Notes: generated from the sequence alone by a model not told the origin. 54,959 nt of DNA from Sphingomonas sp. BAUL-RG-20F-R05-02 (GCF_022662305.1 NZ_JAKNQH010000017.1:1-54959), one strand, 5' to 3'; shown: positions 45,543 to 53,391, counted from the first letter of the stretch. Numbers and translations: made by a program.

Positions 45543-46305
45543 GCCTGAGAGCGGCGCGGCCGAAGGTTTGGCGGCTGGCCCGTTCGTCTACGCCGACACG
45601 GGGTCGACCCGCGCGGGCATCGACGCGGTGTCGCACCGGCTCGCGGGGGGAACGATCGCGATCATCGGCCTCGGCGGCACCGGATCAGTGGTGCTGGATC
45701 TCATCAGCAAGACACCGGCGGAGCGGATCTTACTGATCGACGGCGACCGCGCCGAACAGCACAATGCGTTCCGCTGGCCGGGCGCGATGCCGATCGAGGA
45801 CATCGCCGCAGCGTCCTCGAAGGTCGATTACTTCGCGCGCGTATATGGTCGCATGCATACCGGGATCAGCCCCCACATGACGCACCTCGCGCCCGACACG
45901 ATCGATCTCGTCGACGATGCGGACTTCGTGTTCGTCTGCGTCGACAGCGTGGAGGCACGGGCGTTCATCATCCCCGCGCTCGAGGCGCGCGGGCTGCCCT
46001 TCATCGACTGCGGGCTCGGCCTCAGTCTCGTCGATGACCGGCTGATGGGGTTGGTCCGCGTCACCACCAGCACGCCGACGATGCGCGCGCACGTCCACGC
46101 GAAGGACCGCATCCCGATGCTGGGCGACGCCGACGACGAACTCTACCGAAGCAACATCCAGGTAGCCGACCTCAACATGCTCGCAGGCACCTTAGCGGTG
46201 ATCCAGTACAAGCAGCTGCGCGGCTTCTATCTTGACACTGAGGCCGAGTACCACGCCATCTATTCGACCGACGGAAACACCATCATCAACGACGACCGCC
46301 CGTAG
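45532..46305 (+). CDS. ThiF/E1-like adenylyltransferase
   Basis: 257 residues, a single Rossmann-type E1 domain. IAIIGLGGTGSVVLDLISKT is the nucleotide loop, ILLIDGDRAEQHNAFRWPGA has the D-x-D...(N)..R signature, and SKVDYFARVYGRMH is the helix that contacts ATP. DFVFVCVDSVEARAFIIPAL, then LPFIDCGLGLSLVDDRLMGL and VRVTTSTPTMRAHVH, follow the E1 order; DCG may offer a reactive cysteine. Such enzymes adenylate the C-terminus of ubiquitin-like proteins, and the overlapping upstream gene encodes one. No E2-like or JAB peptidase gene is adjacent. Its end overlaps the convergent 46286 gene by 20 bases. Confidence 0.88.
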   Translation: MPAEPESGAAEGLAAGPFVYADTGSTRAGIDAVSHRLAGGTIAIIGLGGTGSVVLDLISKTPAERILLIDGDRAEQHNAFRWPGAMPIEDIAAASSKVDYFARVYGRMHTGISPHMTHLAPDTIDLVDDADFVFVCVDSVEARAFIIPALEARGLPFIDCGLGLSLVDDRLMGLVRVTTSTPTMRAHVHAKDRIPMLGDADDELYRSNIQVADLNMLAGTLAVIQYKQLRGFYLDTEAEYHAIYSTDGNTIINDDRP

Positions 46306-47125
46306 CACGGGCCCGTTCGCGTGCCTCCTCGATCAAACGGTCGAGCAGACGCCGCTCGCTGGCGGTCGCACGCCACGGCGACACCGGATCGGCGTCGGAA
46401 GGCAGTACGGCCCACGCTGGGTCGGGCACCGGCTCAAGCGGCGCCCAGCTGCTCCTGACGGTAAAAACCACCGATGAACCCTCGTCCGAGATGCCCTCGA
46501 TCATGAGTTCGGCAGCAGCGAAGAAGGGGTGGCTCACCACATCCGCAAGCGGACGCAGCGCGTTCCGCTGTGGATCCTGCCGCAAGGCGGTCATCAGCGT
46601 CTCGGGAAGCTGATGCCGTTCGATGCGGACAAGGGCGATCTCACCGATCGAGGCGACGCATCGCGGACGGCCGGAAAGTTCGAGCCTCTCCAGGACCGCC
46701 GTTCCGCCTACCACCCGTATCCTAGCACCGCCCTGGCCGAGTTCGCGGCGGGCGCGTCGGTCCAAGTAGCCGACAACCGGCGCCTGGCCGACTTTGTCGG
46801 TAAGGGTCAGCACCTTCCGCAGCGCATTCGCAGCGCCTGCCCAGGCGAGCCAGGCGGCGAGAACATCGGACCCGCGTACCAGCCACAGCGGCAGCGGCTG
46901 CGACGCCAATCCGCAGGAGTTGATCATGCGGCTCACCCGTTCGGCAGAAACGCGAGCCTCGATTGCCGCCCCGAGCTTTTCGAACGACAGACCGATCGCA
47001 GTTCGCGAAGTGTCGAAGTGGATCGGCTGTCCACCAACCGCCACCCGGAATCTCCGCTCGCTGCCGATAACGGTCGGAAGTGGTATGTCGAAGCTCGTCA
47101 GCATTTGCTCAACTAGGTCGCGCAT
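46286..47125 (-). CDS. Unknown protein, member E of the LPxT-core paralog family
   Basis: 279 residues starting MRDLVEQMLTSFDIPLPTVI. The family block is at about residues 160-235: IGEIALVRIERHQLPETLMT, ALRQDPQRNALRPLADVVSH, PFFAAAELMIEGISDEG and SSVVFTVRSSW. A charged helical tail (ERRLLDRLIEEARERARATG) is added. It converges with the E1-like gene, and a near-copy of the operon's palindrome stands 54 bases ahead of its start, so the two units may answer to one regulator. Confidence 0.65.
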   Translation of the reverse strand: MRDLVEQMLTSFDIPLPTVIGSERRFRVAVGGQPIHFDTSRTAIGLSFEKLGAAIEARVSAERVSRMINSCGLASQPLPLWLVRGSDVLAAWLAWAGAANALRKVLTLTDKVGQAPVVGYLDRRARRELGQGGARIRVVGGTAVLERLELSGRPRCVASIGEIALVRIERHQLPETLMTALRQDPQRNALRPLADVVSHPFFAAAELMIEGISDEGSSVVFTVRSSWAPLEPVPDPAWAVLPSDADPVSPWRATASERRLLDRLIEEARERARATGGRR

Positions 47126-47602
47126 TGTCTTCGTACATTCCTTGAGCCATCGATGTCTATCCAGCAGGCATAAAACCGATGCGATCGTATGGAAGGTCGA
47201 AGATCAGTTAGGTACGACTCTGGGGCGCGGTCCACCTGCTATTGGCGTGGATTCCGCATATCCGATTTGAACGCTGAAGGATAAAGCGGACTCACCCTAA
47301 GATATACATGTTCGTCGATACCTTCGGCCGCTCACTGGTTTGAGCATAAGCCCGCGGCGAGCGACATCACGCTCGCGCCCGACCTCCTCGCAGGCTTGAA
47401 ACATGTGTCGCGCTGGTTGAATGCGTATGACGGCAGCGGATTGCGGTGCTCATTGCCGCCTTGGACGCTGTGGCGGTGATCCCTTCCAGACGCAACCGCA
47501 AGGTCTGCATCTCGCAAGATACTGTCATCTACAATCCTCCACGAGCTACAACCAGCCTCCAATCCAGGCGGGATCCGACATTCGGCACACAGGTCGCCAT
47601 CG
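47126..47602. other. Intergenic region with a second palindrome copy
   Basis: No gene that I can support in 477 bases. The useful element is ATGCGATCGTAT at 47179-47190, differing in one base from the perfect palindrome at 43586-43597 and placed where it could control the leftward 46286 gene. The rest shows short unconvincing frames. Confidence 0.45.
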
Positions 47603-47953
47603 TCACTCCGCTAGTTCTTCCCGCAGGCGCCGGAGTAGGAGCGGCAACGTCTCTCCCGATGAGATCAGAGACGCGAGCAGCGTCGTCCCGGCAGCGTCGT
47701 CCGCCTGCCGTATCAGAACCTCGGCGTCTTCGCGGAACACCGCGATAAGAAGATCGCACGTCTCCTGTAGCTGGCGCAACCTGGTCTCTTGGTCATGTCC
47801 GAAAGGCTGCCATTGGCGGGAGACGGGTATTGGCCAACCAATGTCTTCTATCCCCAGTATGGCGATCACCTCCGAAGGCCGGACGTCGAGGATCCGCAGA
47901 CTTCGTTCAAGCCTGGCGATCACCGCCCTGAGCTCCCTAGCATCGTCATTCAT
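47603..47953 (-). CDS. Small helical protein, MbcA-like paralog
   Basis: 116 residues; ATG 47953 has AAGGAGG eight bases ahead. RSLRILDVRPSEVIAILGIE then DIGWPIPVSRQWQPF match the 48150 protein (LATDLDIRTTEVEQLIGIHG, LWPIAAARLELWWP) in order and spacing, as do the later RLRQLQETCDLLIAVFREDA and LLLRRLREELAE. The C-terminal motif has diverged from the DUF2384-like consensus seen in 40339 and 48150. It lies about 480 bases upstream of LPxT-core member E on the same strand. Confidence 0.6.
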   Translation of the reverse strand: MNDDARELRAVIARLERSLRILDVRPSEVIAILGIEDIGWPIPVSRQWQPFGHDQETRLRQLQETCDLLIAVFREDAEVLIRQADDAAGTTLLASLISSGETLPLLLRRLREELAE

Positions 47954-48149
47954 GATGTCGCCTCCTTTGCCACGAGTTTCATTTCTCACCTCGATCCGCG
48001 ACATGCTTCCGTCCCGTTCCCATGGGCAATTGTCTCTGAGGCCAGTGCTCCGGATGGTTTACCGCTAGGAGCGTCATTCGGTCGAAGACCGCCATTCCGG
48101 CGGTGCAATCGTCCGAGCTACAGCTGCGGCCGGCCGCACCCGCCGATGT

Positions 48150-48515
48150 TTAGCATCGCCCCTGCTCCTGCCTCAGAATGTTTCGTAGGGTGATGAGCGC
48201 GTCCATGCCTCGCAACATGAAGCATACTGGCGAGCAACCCAGGCCGGGGTTGTACCTCCGCATCCAAAGTCGGGCTTCGATACCCATCAGCGAAGCGGCA
48301 CTAGCGCACACCTCAGACAGGGACGTGATGCGTTCGAATTGTTCATCACTGGGCCACCAAAGCTCGAGCCTCGCCGCCGCGATCGGCCAGAGACCGCCGT
48401 GAATGCCGATGAGCTGTTCGACCTCGGTTGTCCGGATGTCGAGATCGGTGGCGAGAATTGCCAGTCCGTCCAAGAGATCCGGCACGGTGCGCCGCACGGA
48501 TGTCGATTTCACCAT
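48150..48515 (-). CDS. MbcA/ParS (DUF2384)-like small protein
   Basis: 121 residues; ATG 48515 overlaps the stop of the upstream LPxT-core gene (ATGGTGA). LATDLDIRTTEVEQLIGIHG and LWPIAAARLELWWPSDEQFE form the N-terminal part. ITSLSEVCASAASLMGIEAR, LWMRRYNPGLGCSPVCFMLR and GMDALITLRNILRQEQ follow the toxin-binding domain of MbcA/Xre antitoxins (..W...(Y)NP.LG..P..(L)LR). It is the third gene of the unit histidine kinase, LPxT-core protein, MbcA-like protein. No RES toxin is present. Confidence 0.62.
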   Translation of the reverse strand: MVKSTSVRRTVPDLLDGLAILATDLDIRTTEVEQLIGIHGGLWPIAAARLELWWPSDEQFERITSLSEVCASAASLMGIEARLWMRRYNPGLGCSPVCFMLRGMDALITLRNILRQEQGRC

Positions 48516-49183
48516 CCGATCGTCCCCTCCAGGTCTGTGGCCGTCGGTAGCCGCCAAGTCACCAGGCCGGTCTCGAAGATGATCGCCGTGGCCCCAATCC
48601 GCTTTTCGCGAACGGAAACCACCGGCCAATCCGAACCGGAGAACCAGCGATGTTCGACGAGCTGCGAAATGCTTCGTCCTGGCATCGCTATTGCGAGTGT
48701 TCGCGGCAACGGGCTTTCGAGCCATAGTCGCGCAAAGCCGTCGAAGGTGTCGAGCATGAGTCCGCCATCGACCACAGTGAGTTCGATCGAGTCCTTGATA
48801 ATCCTGACTCCGAGGACGTTGCCGCCGGCACCATCCCACCGAGCGATTAGACCGCCGCGCCGATGCCGCCGGAAGATCGCTCCTGGTTCGAAACCGAAGT
48901 CCCACTCCAAGCCGAGCATTTCGGAACGGAGGTTGGTCGAGAGCGGCACTCGCGGCCACGATAGCGGCGGCCGGATCCGCTCGATCATCGCGGTGAGGTC
49001 GATCCTCTCGGATCGTGAGATGATGTCCAAGAGCGGCGTCGCAGTCCTGACGTTCAACTCGAGATGCCGCCGGAACAGCGAACTCCTAATCCCGGCGATG
49101 ACATGCGGGAGGATCCGCAGATCGCTCGCGAGCGCCTGCCGCGCCGCCGCCTCGTCGTCCAGGCCGTACGAGCAGGAAGTCAC
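48509..49183 (-). CDS. Unknown protein, member F of the LPxT-core paralog family
   Basis: 224 residues; ATG 49183 overlaps the kinase stop (ATGA). The order is RRGGLIARWDGAGGNVLGVR, KDSIELTVVDGGLMLDTFDG, SPLPRTLAIAMPGRSISQLV, EHRWFSGSDWPVVSVREKRI and GATAIIFETGLVTW. LPRTLAIAMPGRSISQLVE parallels LPETVIDTLPGRTVERIAE of the 26454 protein closely. Translation is coupled on both sides. The link to a sensor kinase on one side and an antitoxin-like protein on the other is the best functional hint for the whole family. Confidence 0.72.
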   Translation of the reverse strand: MTSCSYGLDDEAAARQALASDLRILPHVIAGIRSSLFRRHLELNVRTATPLLDIISRSERIDLTAMIERIRPPLSWPRVPLSTNLRSEMLGLEWDFGFEPGAIFRRHRRGGLIARWDGAGGNVLGVRIIKDSIELTVVDGGLMLDTFDGFARLWLESPLPRTLAIAMPGRSISQLVEHRWFSGSDWPVVSVREKRIGATAIIFETGLVTWRLPTATDLEGTIGW

Positions 49184-49872
49184 GCGACGGTTTCCGACAC
49201 GACCCAGTCGACTGGCGGCCGCCCGTTTAGCGGGAGCGTGACCCGGAAGACCGTGCCCGAACTGTCGGAATCACGCTCGATACGACCGTCTCCCATCCTA
49301 ACGAGCTCGTCTACGATCCCGGCCCCAAGGCCAGTGCCGCTCGTATCACGGGAAGCCGCAATGCCGGGTCCGTCATCAGAAACCACTAGGATTACATGAT
49401 CGTCCAGCAGCGCCACGTCGATGTCGAGACATCCACAACGACCGACGAGCGCGTGACGGATCCCGTTGAAGATCAGCTCGGCGGCGATAAGAAGCAGGCG
49501 CTGCCCAGGACCGCCCGGAAGAGGCGGCGTGGTCACGGATATGTTGACCCTTGTCCGGTCGAGCCCCTCCCTCCCCGCAACGAGACCGCGGCATAGACGG
49601 TGGAGGCCGGCGCCCACGTCAACCAGGCGGGAGGGCCGCGCGGCAAGGACGCCATGAACCTTGCCAAAGCCTTCCAGGCGTTCGACCGCCCGCTCGAAAA
49701 GCGCAATCCGGGGGCCCTCGAAGCCCGCGTTGCCGGCGAGGCGCATCGCCGAGATCGCGCACGCCACCTCGTTGGACACCCTGTGCTGCAACTCAGCAAG
49801 CAGCAGCGTCGCCTCGCTCGCGACCGGACGCCCTTCGTCCCAGTCGATCTCCTCCCCACGCCGAACCGACAT
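49180..49872 (-). CDS. HWE/HisKA_2-type histidine kinase, soluble
   Basis: 230 residues with kinase modules only. LLAELQHRVSNEVACAISAM is the phospho-acceptor helix of the HisKA_2/HWE type (ELxHRVxN). LLLIAAELIFNGIRHALVGR is the N box, VVSDDGPGIAAS the G1 box and GTGLGAGIVDELV the G2 box. No transmembrane or sensor domain is attached, so input must come through a partner. ATG 49872 is chosen because AAGGGG lies just ahead and the frame upstream is not conserved. It heads a three-gene overlapping unit. No response regulator is nearby. Confidence 0.85.
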   Translation of the reverse strand: MSVRRGEEIDWDEGRPVASEATLLLAELQHRVSNEVACAISAMRLAGNAGFEGPRIALFERAVERLEGFGKVHGVLAARPSRLVDVGAGLHRLCRGLVAGREGLDRTRVNISVTTPPLPGGPGQRLLLIAAELIFNGIRHALVGRCGCLDIDVALLDDHVILVVSDDGPGIAASRDTSGTGLGAGIVDELVRMGDGRIERDSDSSGTVFRVTLPLNGRPPVDWVVSETVA

Positions 49873-50302
49873 TCCGTTCCCCTTCTCGATCATCATCGAG
49901 GCCAATTTAATTTCCACATCGTGAAAGTAAATAGGGTAGGAAAAATATATTGGGTCTTAATGTCGGACGTGATCCCGGCCACGGCTTGATCGCCGAATAA
50001 GGTCTGTGCCGTCACCCGAATGACGGCGAACGCCAGGCTCGGTCGCGCGCCGGCACGGGTGTGATTACCGGTTCGCAAAGCCGGTTCGAAATAGTTTAAG
50101 CTGATGTCGGTGTCTGCACCGAAGCCGCGAACCGGTCCGCACCCGTTCCGGCCATGGGCTTATCCAACAGAGGCCATCGTCCCGATTACGGTGCCGTCCT
50201 CATCCATCCGCGCACGCAGCGATCGCGTTTGGAGCGGCCGGTCGAAAGGCGACGACCGCCGTCGCGCAAACGGCAGCCTTGCGCTCAAGACGCTCAGCGG
50301 CG
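49873..50302. promoter_or_regulatory. Divergent intergenic region upstream of the kinase unit
   Basis: No gene. AT-rich sequence at 49905-49960 (AAGTAAATAGGGTAGGAAAAAT) probably holds the kinase promoter. A direct repeat CCGGTTCG occurs at 50068 and 50081. The right part lies ahead of the IclR-like gene. Confidence 0.4.
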
Positions 50303-50608
50303 ATGAGCATTTTCAGGATGGACGACGATCTGAAAGGCGCAAGCGATCCCGCGACCCGTTTGGGCGGTGCCCAGGCGGTGGCGCGTGCGCTCGACATCCT
50401 TGACGCCATTGCGGAACGGCCGATGAAACTTCCTGAACTCGCCGTGCAGGTCGGGCTCAGCACGACGACGTGCTACAGGCTCGCCAACGCCTTGGTCTCC
50501 CGCGGCCTGCTGTCGACGTCCGGCCGCAGCGGCTATGCGCTCGGCGACCGCGTTGCTGAACTGGGCGCCGCGTTAAAGGCGCAGCGGTCGAAGCGCGCGA
50601 AGGGCTAA
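50303..50608 (+). CDS. IclR-type DNA-binding domain protein, HTH only
   Basis: 101 residues. GGAQAVARALDILDAIAERP, KLPELAVQVGLSTTTCYRLA and NALVSRGLLSTSGRSGYALG are the complete winged helix of IclR regulators, including the GYALG wing. The stop follows soon after, so the 170-residue effector-binding domain is absent. It might be a stand-alone repressor, an antagonist of a full-length IclR or a truncated gene; no remnant of the missing domain was seen downstream. ATG 50303 is where homology begins. Confidence 0.8.
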   Translation: MSIFRMDDDLKGASDPATRLGGAQAVARALDILDAIAERPMKLPELAVQVGLSTTTCYRLANALVSRGLLSTSGRSGYALGDRVAELGAALKAQRSKRAKG

Positions 50609-51209
50609 GGAGTCCGCGCCGGGCCTACGACCGCCCGGACGCGTGAGCACGGTAAGCCCGCCGGCATCTCCGATATCCAAAGGTCCCCCGTTCCGCATCC
50701 GGGAGGGCGCGGTTCGAACGCCGCATTCCCGCGACGCGTCGCGGCAAGAAGCGGCTGAGCCGTGATGCCGGTCGTTGCGCGAAACGGCAGGTTCAACATT
50801 GCGGAGCCGGTGTTCCGATCTCCAAGTGGGTTGGGAAAAAATGGAACAGTCTCGGCTTCAACCGCTCCAGACTTTGCGGAACGGGTGTCGAGGTCCCCGT
50901 CGAACGAGCCATCGTCGCCTTCCAGTCCGACCCACGAGATCAGCGGAGTTCAGAGCCCATCGATCCGCCATGCGGCCGTAGTGCTTTGGACGGCATCCAG
51001 ATGCACAAGGACAACGGTGCCAACTTCGTACGCGAAGTCTGCCTTACGGGAAGCGCCATGTTCGTCACCGCGGCGGTAACGTAGTCAAGTCGATTGCGGT
51101 ACCGATCGCCGTGACGGTCGCATGCCGAGATGGGGAAGTAGCGACAGCCACCACGCCATGCCACGATCGGGTGCGAACCCGCGGACCGACATCGTTACGA
51201 CACCGGCGG
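50609..51209. other. About 600 bases without an intact gene
   Basis: Leftward frames give fragments such as DRYRNRLDYVTAAVTNMALP and, one frame over, ADFAYEVGTVVLVHLDAVQS. Together they recall a PilZ-like domain (R..R followed by a V.L.LD strand), broken by a frameshift near 51045 and a stop near 50952. The resemblance is weak. Nothing else is recognised. Confidence 0.3.
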
Positions 51210-51770
51210 CTACTCCGACATCCGGCGAAGCGTGGGATCTTTGAAGCGGACGCGTCGATACGCCTTCTCCTTCATCGCATCGTCGGGATGCTCCTCATAG
51301 GCGCGGCTGTGATGCCCCTCTCCGCGCTCCAGGCGGGAGAGTTGGGACGCCGAGATGCCGCAGCGGTTGCCCAGTGCGCGAAGCGTCAAAGCCTGCCGCC
51401 GGCGAGCGCTGCGGACAGCTCTGCCAAGCTCGAGACGTAGGTCTCCGCACCAGCTGCCGTCGAACGGCCTCGCTACGCGGTCAGTCGTGCCGGCGACCGC
51501 AACCTGCGACCAGTCGAGATCAAGAATGCGCATCAGTGCGTCGATCGTGTCGGGACGCGGCAGCGCCGTTCCCTTCTCGATCCTGCAGAGCGCTACGCGG
51601 CTGATCCCCGCCGCATCCGCAAGCGCCTGCTGGCTTCCACCGAAGTGATCGCGGCGCCGACTACCCAGAATGCCGCCCAGGTCGTTCCTGAAACCAACAA
51701 ATCCAAGAGGAAGCTTTGACCTGTTCGAAATTTCTTTTTGCGACACGTTACGAATGCATCGTTGTTGCAT
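51210..51770 (-). CDS. XRE-family regulator with two HTH domains
   Basis: 186 residues. Two lambda-repressor-type HTH units occur in tandem. The first is QQALADAAGISRVALCRIEK with GTALPRPDTIDALMRILDLD; the second is RRRQALTLRALGNRCGISAS with QLSRLERGEG. Double XRE domains are uncommon and would let one chain bind two half-sites. The N-terminal 30 residues are less typical, so the true start may lie a little inside ATG 51770. It lies between the island and the integrase remnant and could regulate excision, by inference only. Confidence 0.75.
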   Translation of the reverse strand: MQQRCIRNVSQKEISNRSKLPLGFVGFRNDLGGILGSRRRDHFGGSQQALADAAGISRVALCRIEKGTALPRPDTIDALMRILDLDWSQVAVAGTTDRVARPFDGSWCGDLRLELGRAVRSARRRQALTLRALGNRCGISASQLSRLERGEGHHSRAYEEHPDDAMKEKAYRRVRFKDPTLRRMSE

Positions 51771-51911
51771 ATGCGGTCTTCCGCCATCCTACCAGCGCAT
51801 TCGTGAATGCCGCTCCATCATCCTCGCCGCCCGCAACCATCGCTCGCCGCGTCAACGCCGGCCGGGGACGACGCGTGCATTCGCCTGCCCCCGCCTTACG
51901 GAGACCGCCAC

Positions 51912-52259
51912 ATGGCTGACGAGCTTCCGGATCTGGCGCGACGCTGGTCGCGCGCGATCGAACGCGGGCGCGGCATCCGCATCGAGGCGGCCGATCTTGA
52001 TCTGCTCACAGGCATCGGCGTCAACGAACTCATCCAAACCGCATCGGCAGAGACACTGAAGGAGCGAGCGAAATGGCGGGCAGACCAAAGAAACGCGGGA
52101 TCTACCAGCGCGGAGAATACTGGCTCGACTGGGACAAGCGGACCGACGGTAGTCTACGATCCCCCTTCCTCACGATCTTCTGGCACGACAGAGAACGAGG
52201 GCGCGCTCGCTCTGCTAGCACACGCACAGGAGATCTCGCGGCCGCCAAGACGGCGCTAG
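51912..52259 (+). CDS. Small integrase-associated protein
   Basis: 115 residues starting MADELPDLARRWSRAIERGR and GIRIEAADLDLLTGIGVNEL. The second half is low complexity, rich in Ser, Thr and Gly (STSAENTGSTGTSGPT). It overlaps the integrase reading frame by 187 bases in another frame. Its helical N-terminus and position just before an integrase suggest an excisionase or accessory factor. I know similar small genes before integrases only in general terms, so the name is contextual. The overlapped part of the integrase (GIYQRGEYWLDWDKRTDGSL) is clearly coding too. Confidence 0.5.
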   Translation: MADELPDLARRWSRAIERGRGIRIEAADLDLLTGIGVNELIQTASAETLKERAKWRADQRNAGSTSAENTGSTGTSGPTVVYDPPSSRSSGTTENEGALALLAHAQEISRPPRRR

Positions 52260-53340
52260 ATCGGCACTACCTCCAGCACACGGAGGGCGAACTGATCTGC
52301 CCGACGTGCGGCCAGCGGAAGAACGGAGCGGCGGACATGCTCGCGCTGCGCGCGATCACGGATTATCTCACGACCCATGAGGATCTGCCCTCGATCAAGG
52401 CAGTGCGACCGCGGCTAAACCACGTGGTCCGCTACATCGCAACTCTCGAGACGCCCGATGTCCGGTGCTCGAAGATAGACGAGGTTTGAATCGGACGCTT
52501 CCGCGACTGGTTGGGAAAGCAACCGGTCATCACAAGTTCGGGCAAGGAACGGGCGGCCGCGAGATCGCTGTCATCAGTCGAGAACTCGGTGCTACAGTTT
52601 GCTGCGGCGATCAACGCGGCCAAGAACCGCGGAGACATCTCCAGACCGTCGCAGTTCAAGCCGATCCCGACCAAGGAGCTCAACCGCACGCCGCGGCGTC
52701 GGCTGTCGGTCAAGAACTGGCTGACGCCTTCGTCTATGCGACCGACCCGCGATATCCGACCAAGCGGTTCGGTCTCCACCGCTTCCTTATGCTGAGCGTC
52801 GGGACGAGCGCCCGGCCATACGCCGTCCACGACTTCTCGACGAAGGCCGATCGCCGCCAGTGGAATTCAGAGCGGAAGGTGATCGCGTTCAATCCCGCAG
52901 GCCGCCGGCAGACCCGAAAGCGGAGGGCGATCGTCATCGCGCCGAAACAACTCGCCGAGCGGATCGAAGGGGTCGACGACTTCTTCGTTCCGTTCCTTTC
53001 GATCAAAAGCGCGTGGGAGGCGATGATCCAGAAGCTTGGTTGGCCGATCGATGGCGAAGGCGGCATGAAACCTGTCCGGCGATCGATGGGCCAATTGCTC
53101 CGCGACGCGGGAACGCCTCGGGCATGGTCAGCGGAATGGAGCAATCCGGCGCGCAAGGTGCCAACCGAGCAGATCGAGGTGCAGCTCGGTCATCGCGTCA
53201 TCGACAGCGTCACCGACCTCTATGCGGGCTTCGATCCCGACTACCAGAACGAAGCGACCGCGGCGCTCGAGGCCATCATCGACGCGATCATCCGTCTCTG
53301 CCCCGGAGCCTTTTCCGAACTCAGCGAAGGTGAGAAGTGA
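52073..53340 (+). pseudogene. Tyrosine recombinase (integrase), broken by a stop and a frameshift
   Basis: The N-terminal part, MAGRPKKRGIYQRGEYWLDW to ETPDVRCSKIDEV, ends at TGA 52487-52489. The same frame continues IGRFRDWLGKQPVITSSGKE, so a tryptophan (TGG) is the likely original. Near 52707-52712 the frame shifts and the rest follows as LADAFVYATDPRYPTKRFGL through VRRSMGQLLRDAGTPRAWSA and EVQLGHRVIDSVTDLYAGFD. The catalytic-domain H-x-x-R is not evident, but LGHR..DSVTDLYA.FDPDY is the final active-site block, with tyrosines. Uninterrupted it would be about 420 residues, a normal integrase length. Excision by this enzyme is therefore probably lost. Confidence 0.82.
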
Positions 53341-53374
53341 CCTTGGACCGGGACGGCGAGTTGTCTCTGTAGCG

Positions 53375-53391
53375 ACGGGGCCACTGCCTAA
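53375..53391 (+). repeat. 17-base direct repeat, copy 2 (candidate att site)
   Basis: ACGGGGCCACTGCCTAA, 35 bases after the integrase stop, identical to 40934-40950. Integrative elements commonly have the integrase gene beside one attachment site. No tRNA gene is visible around it. Confidence 0.45.
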
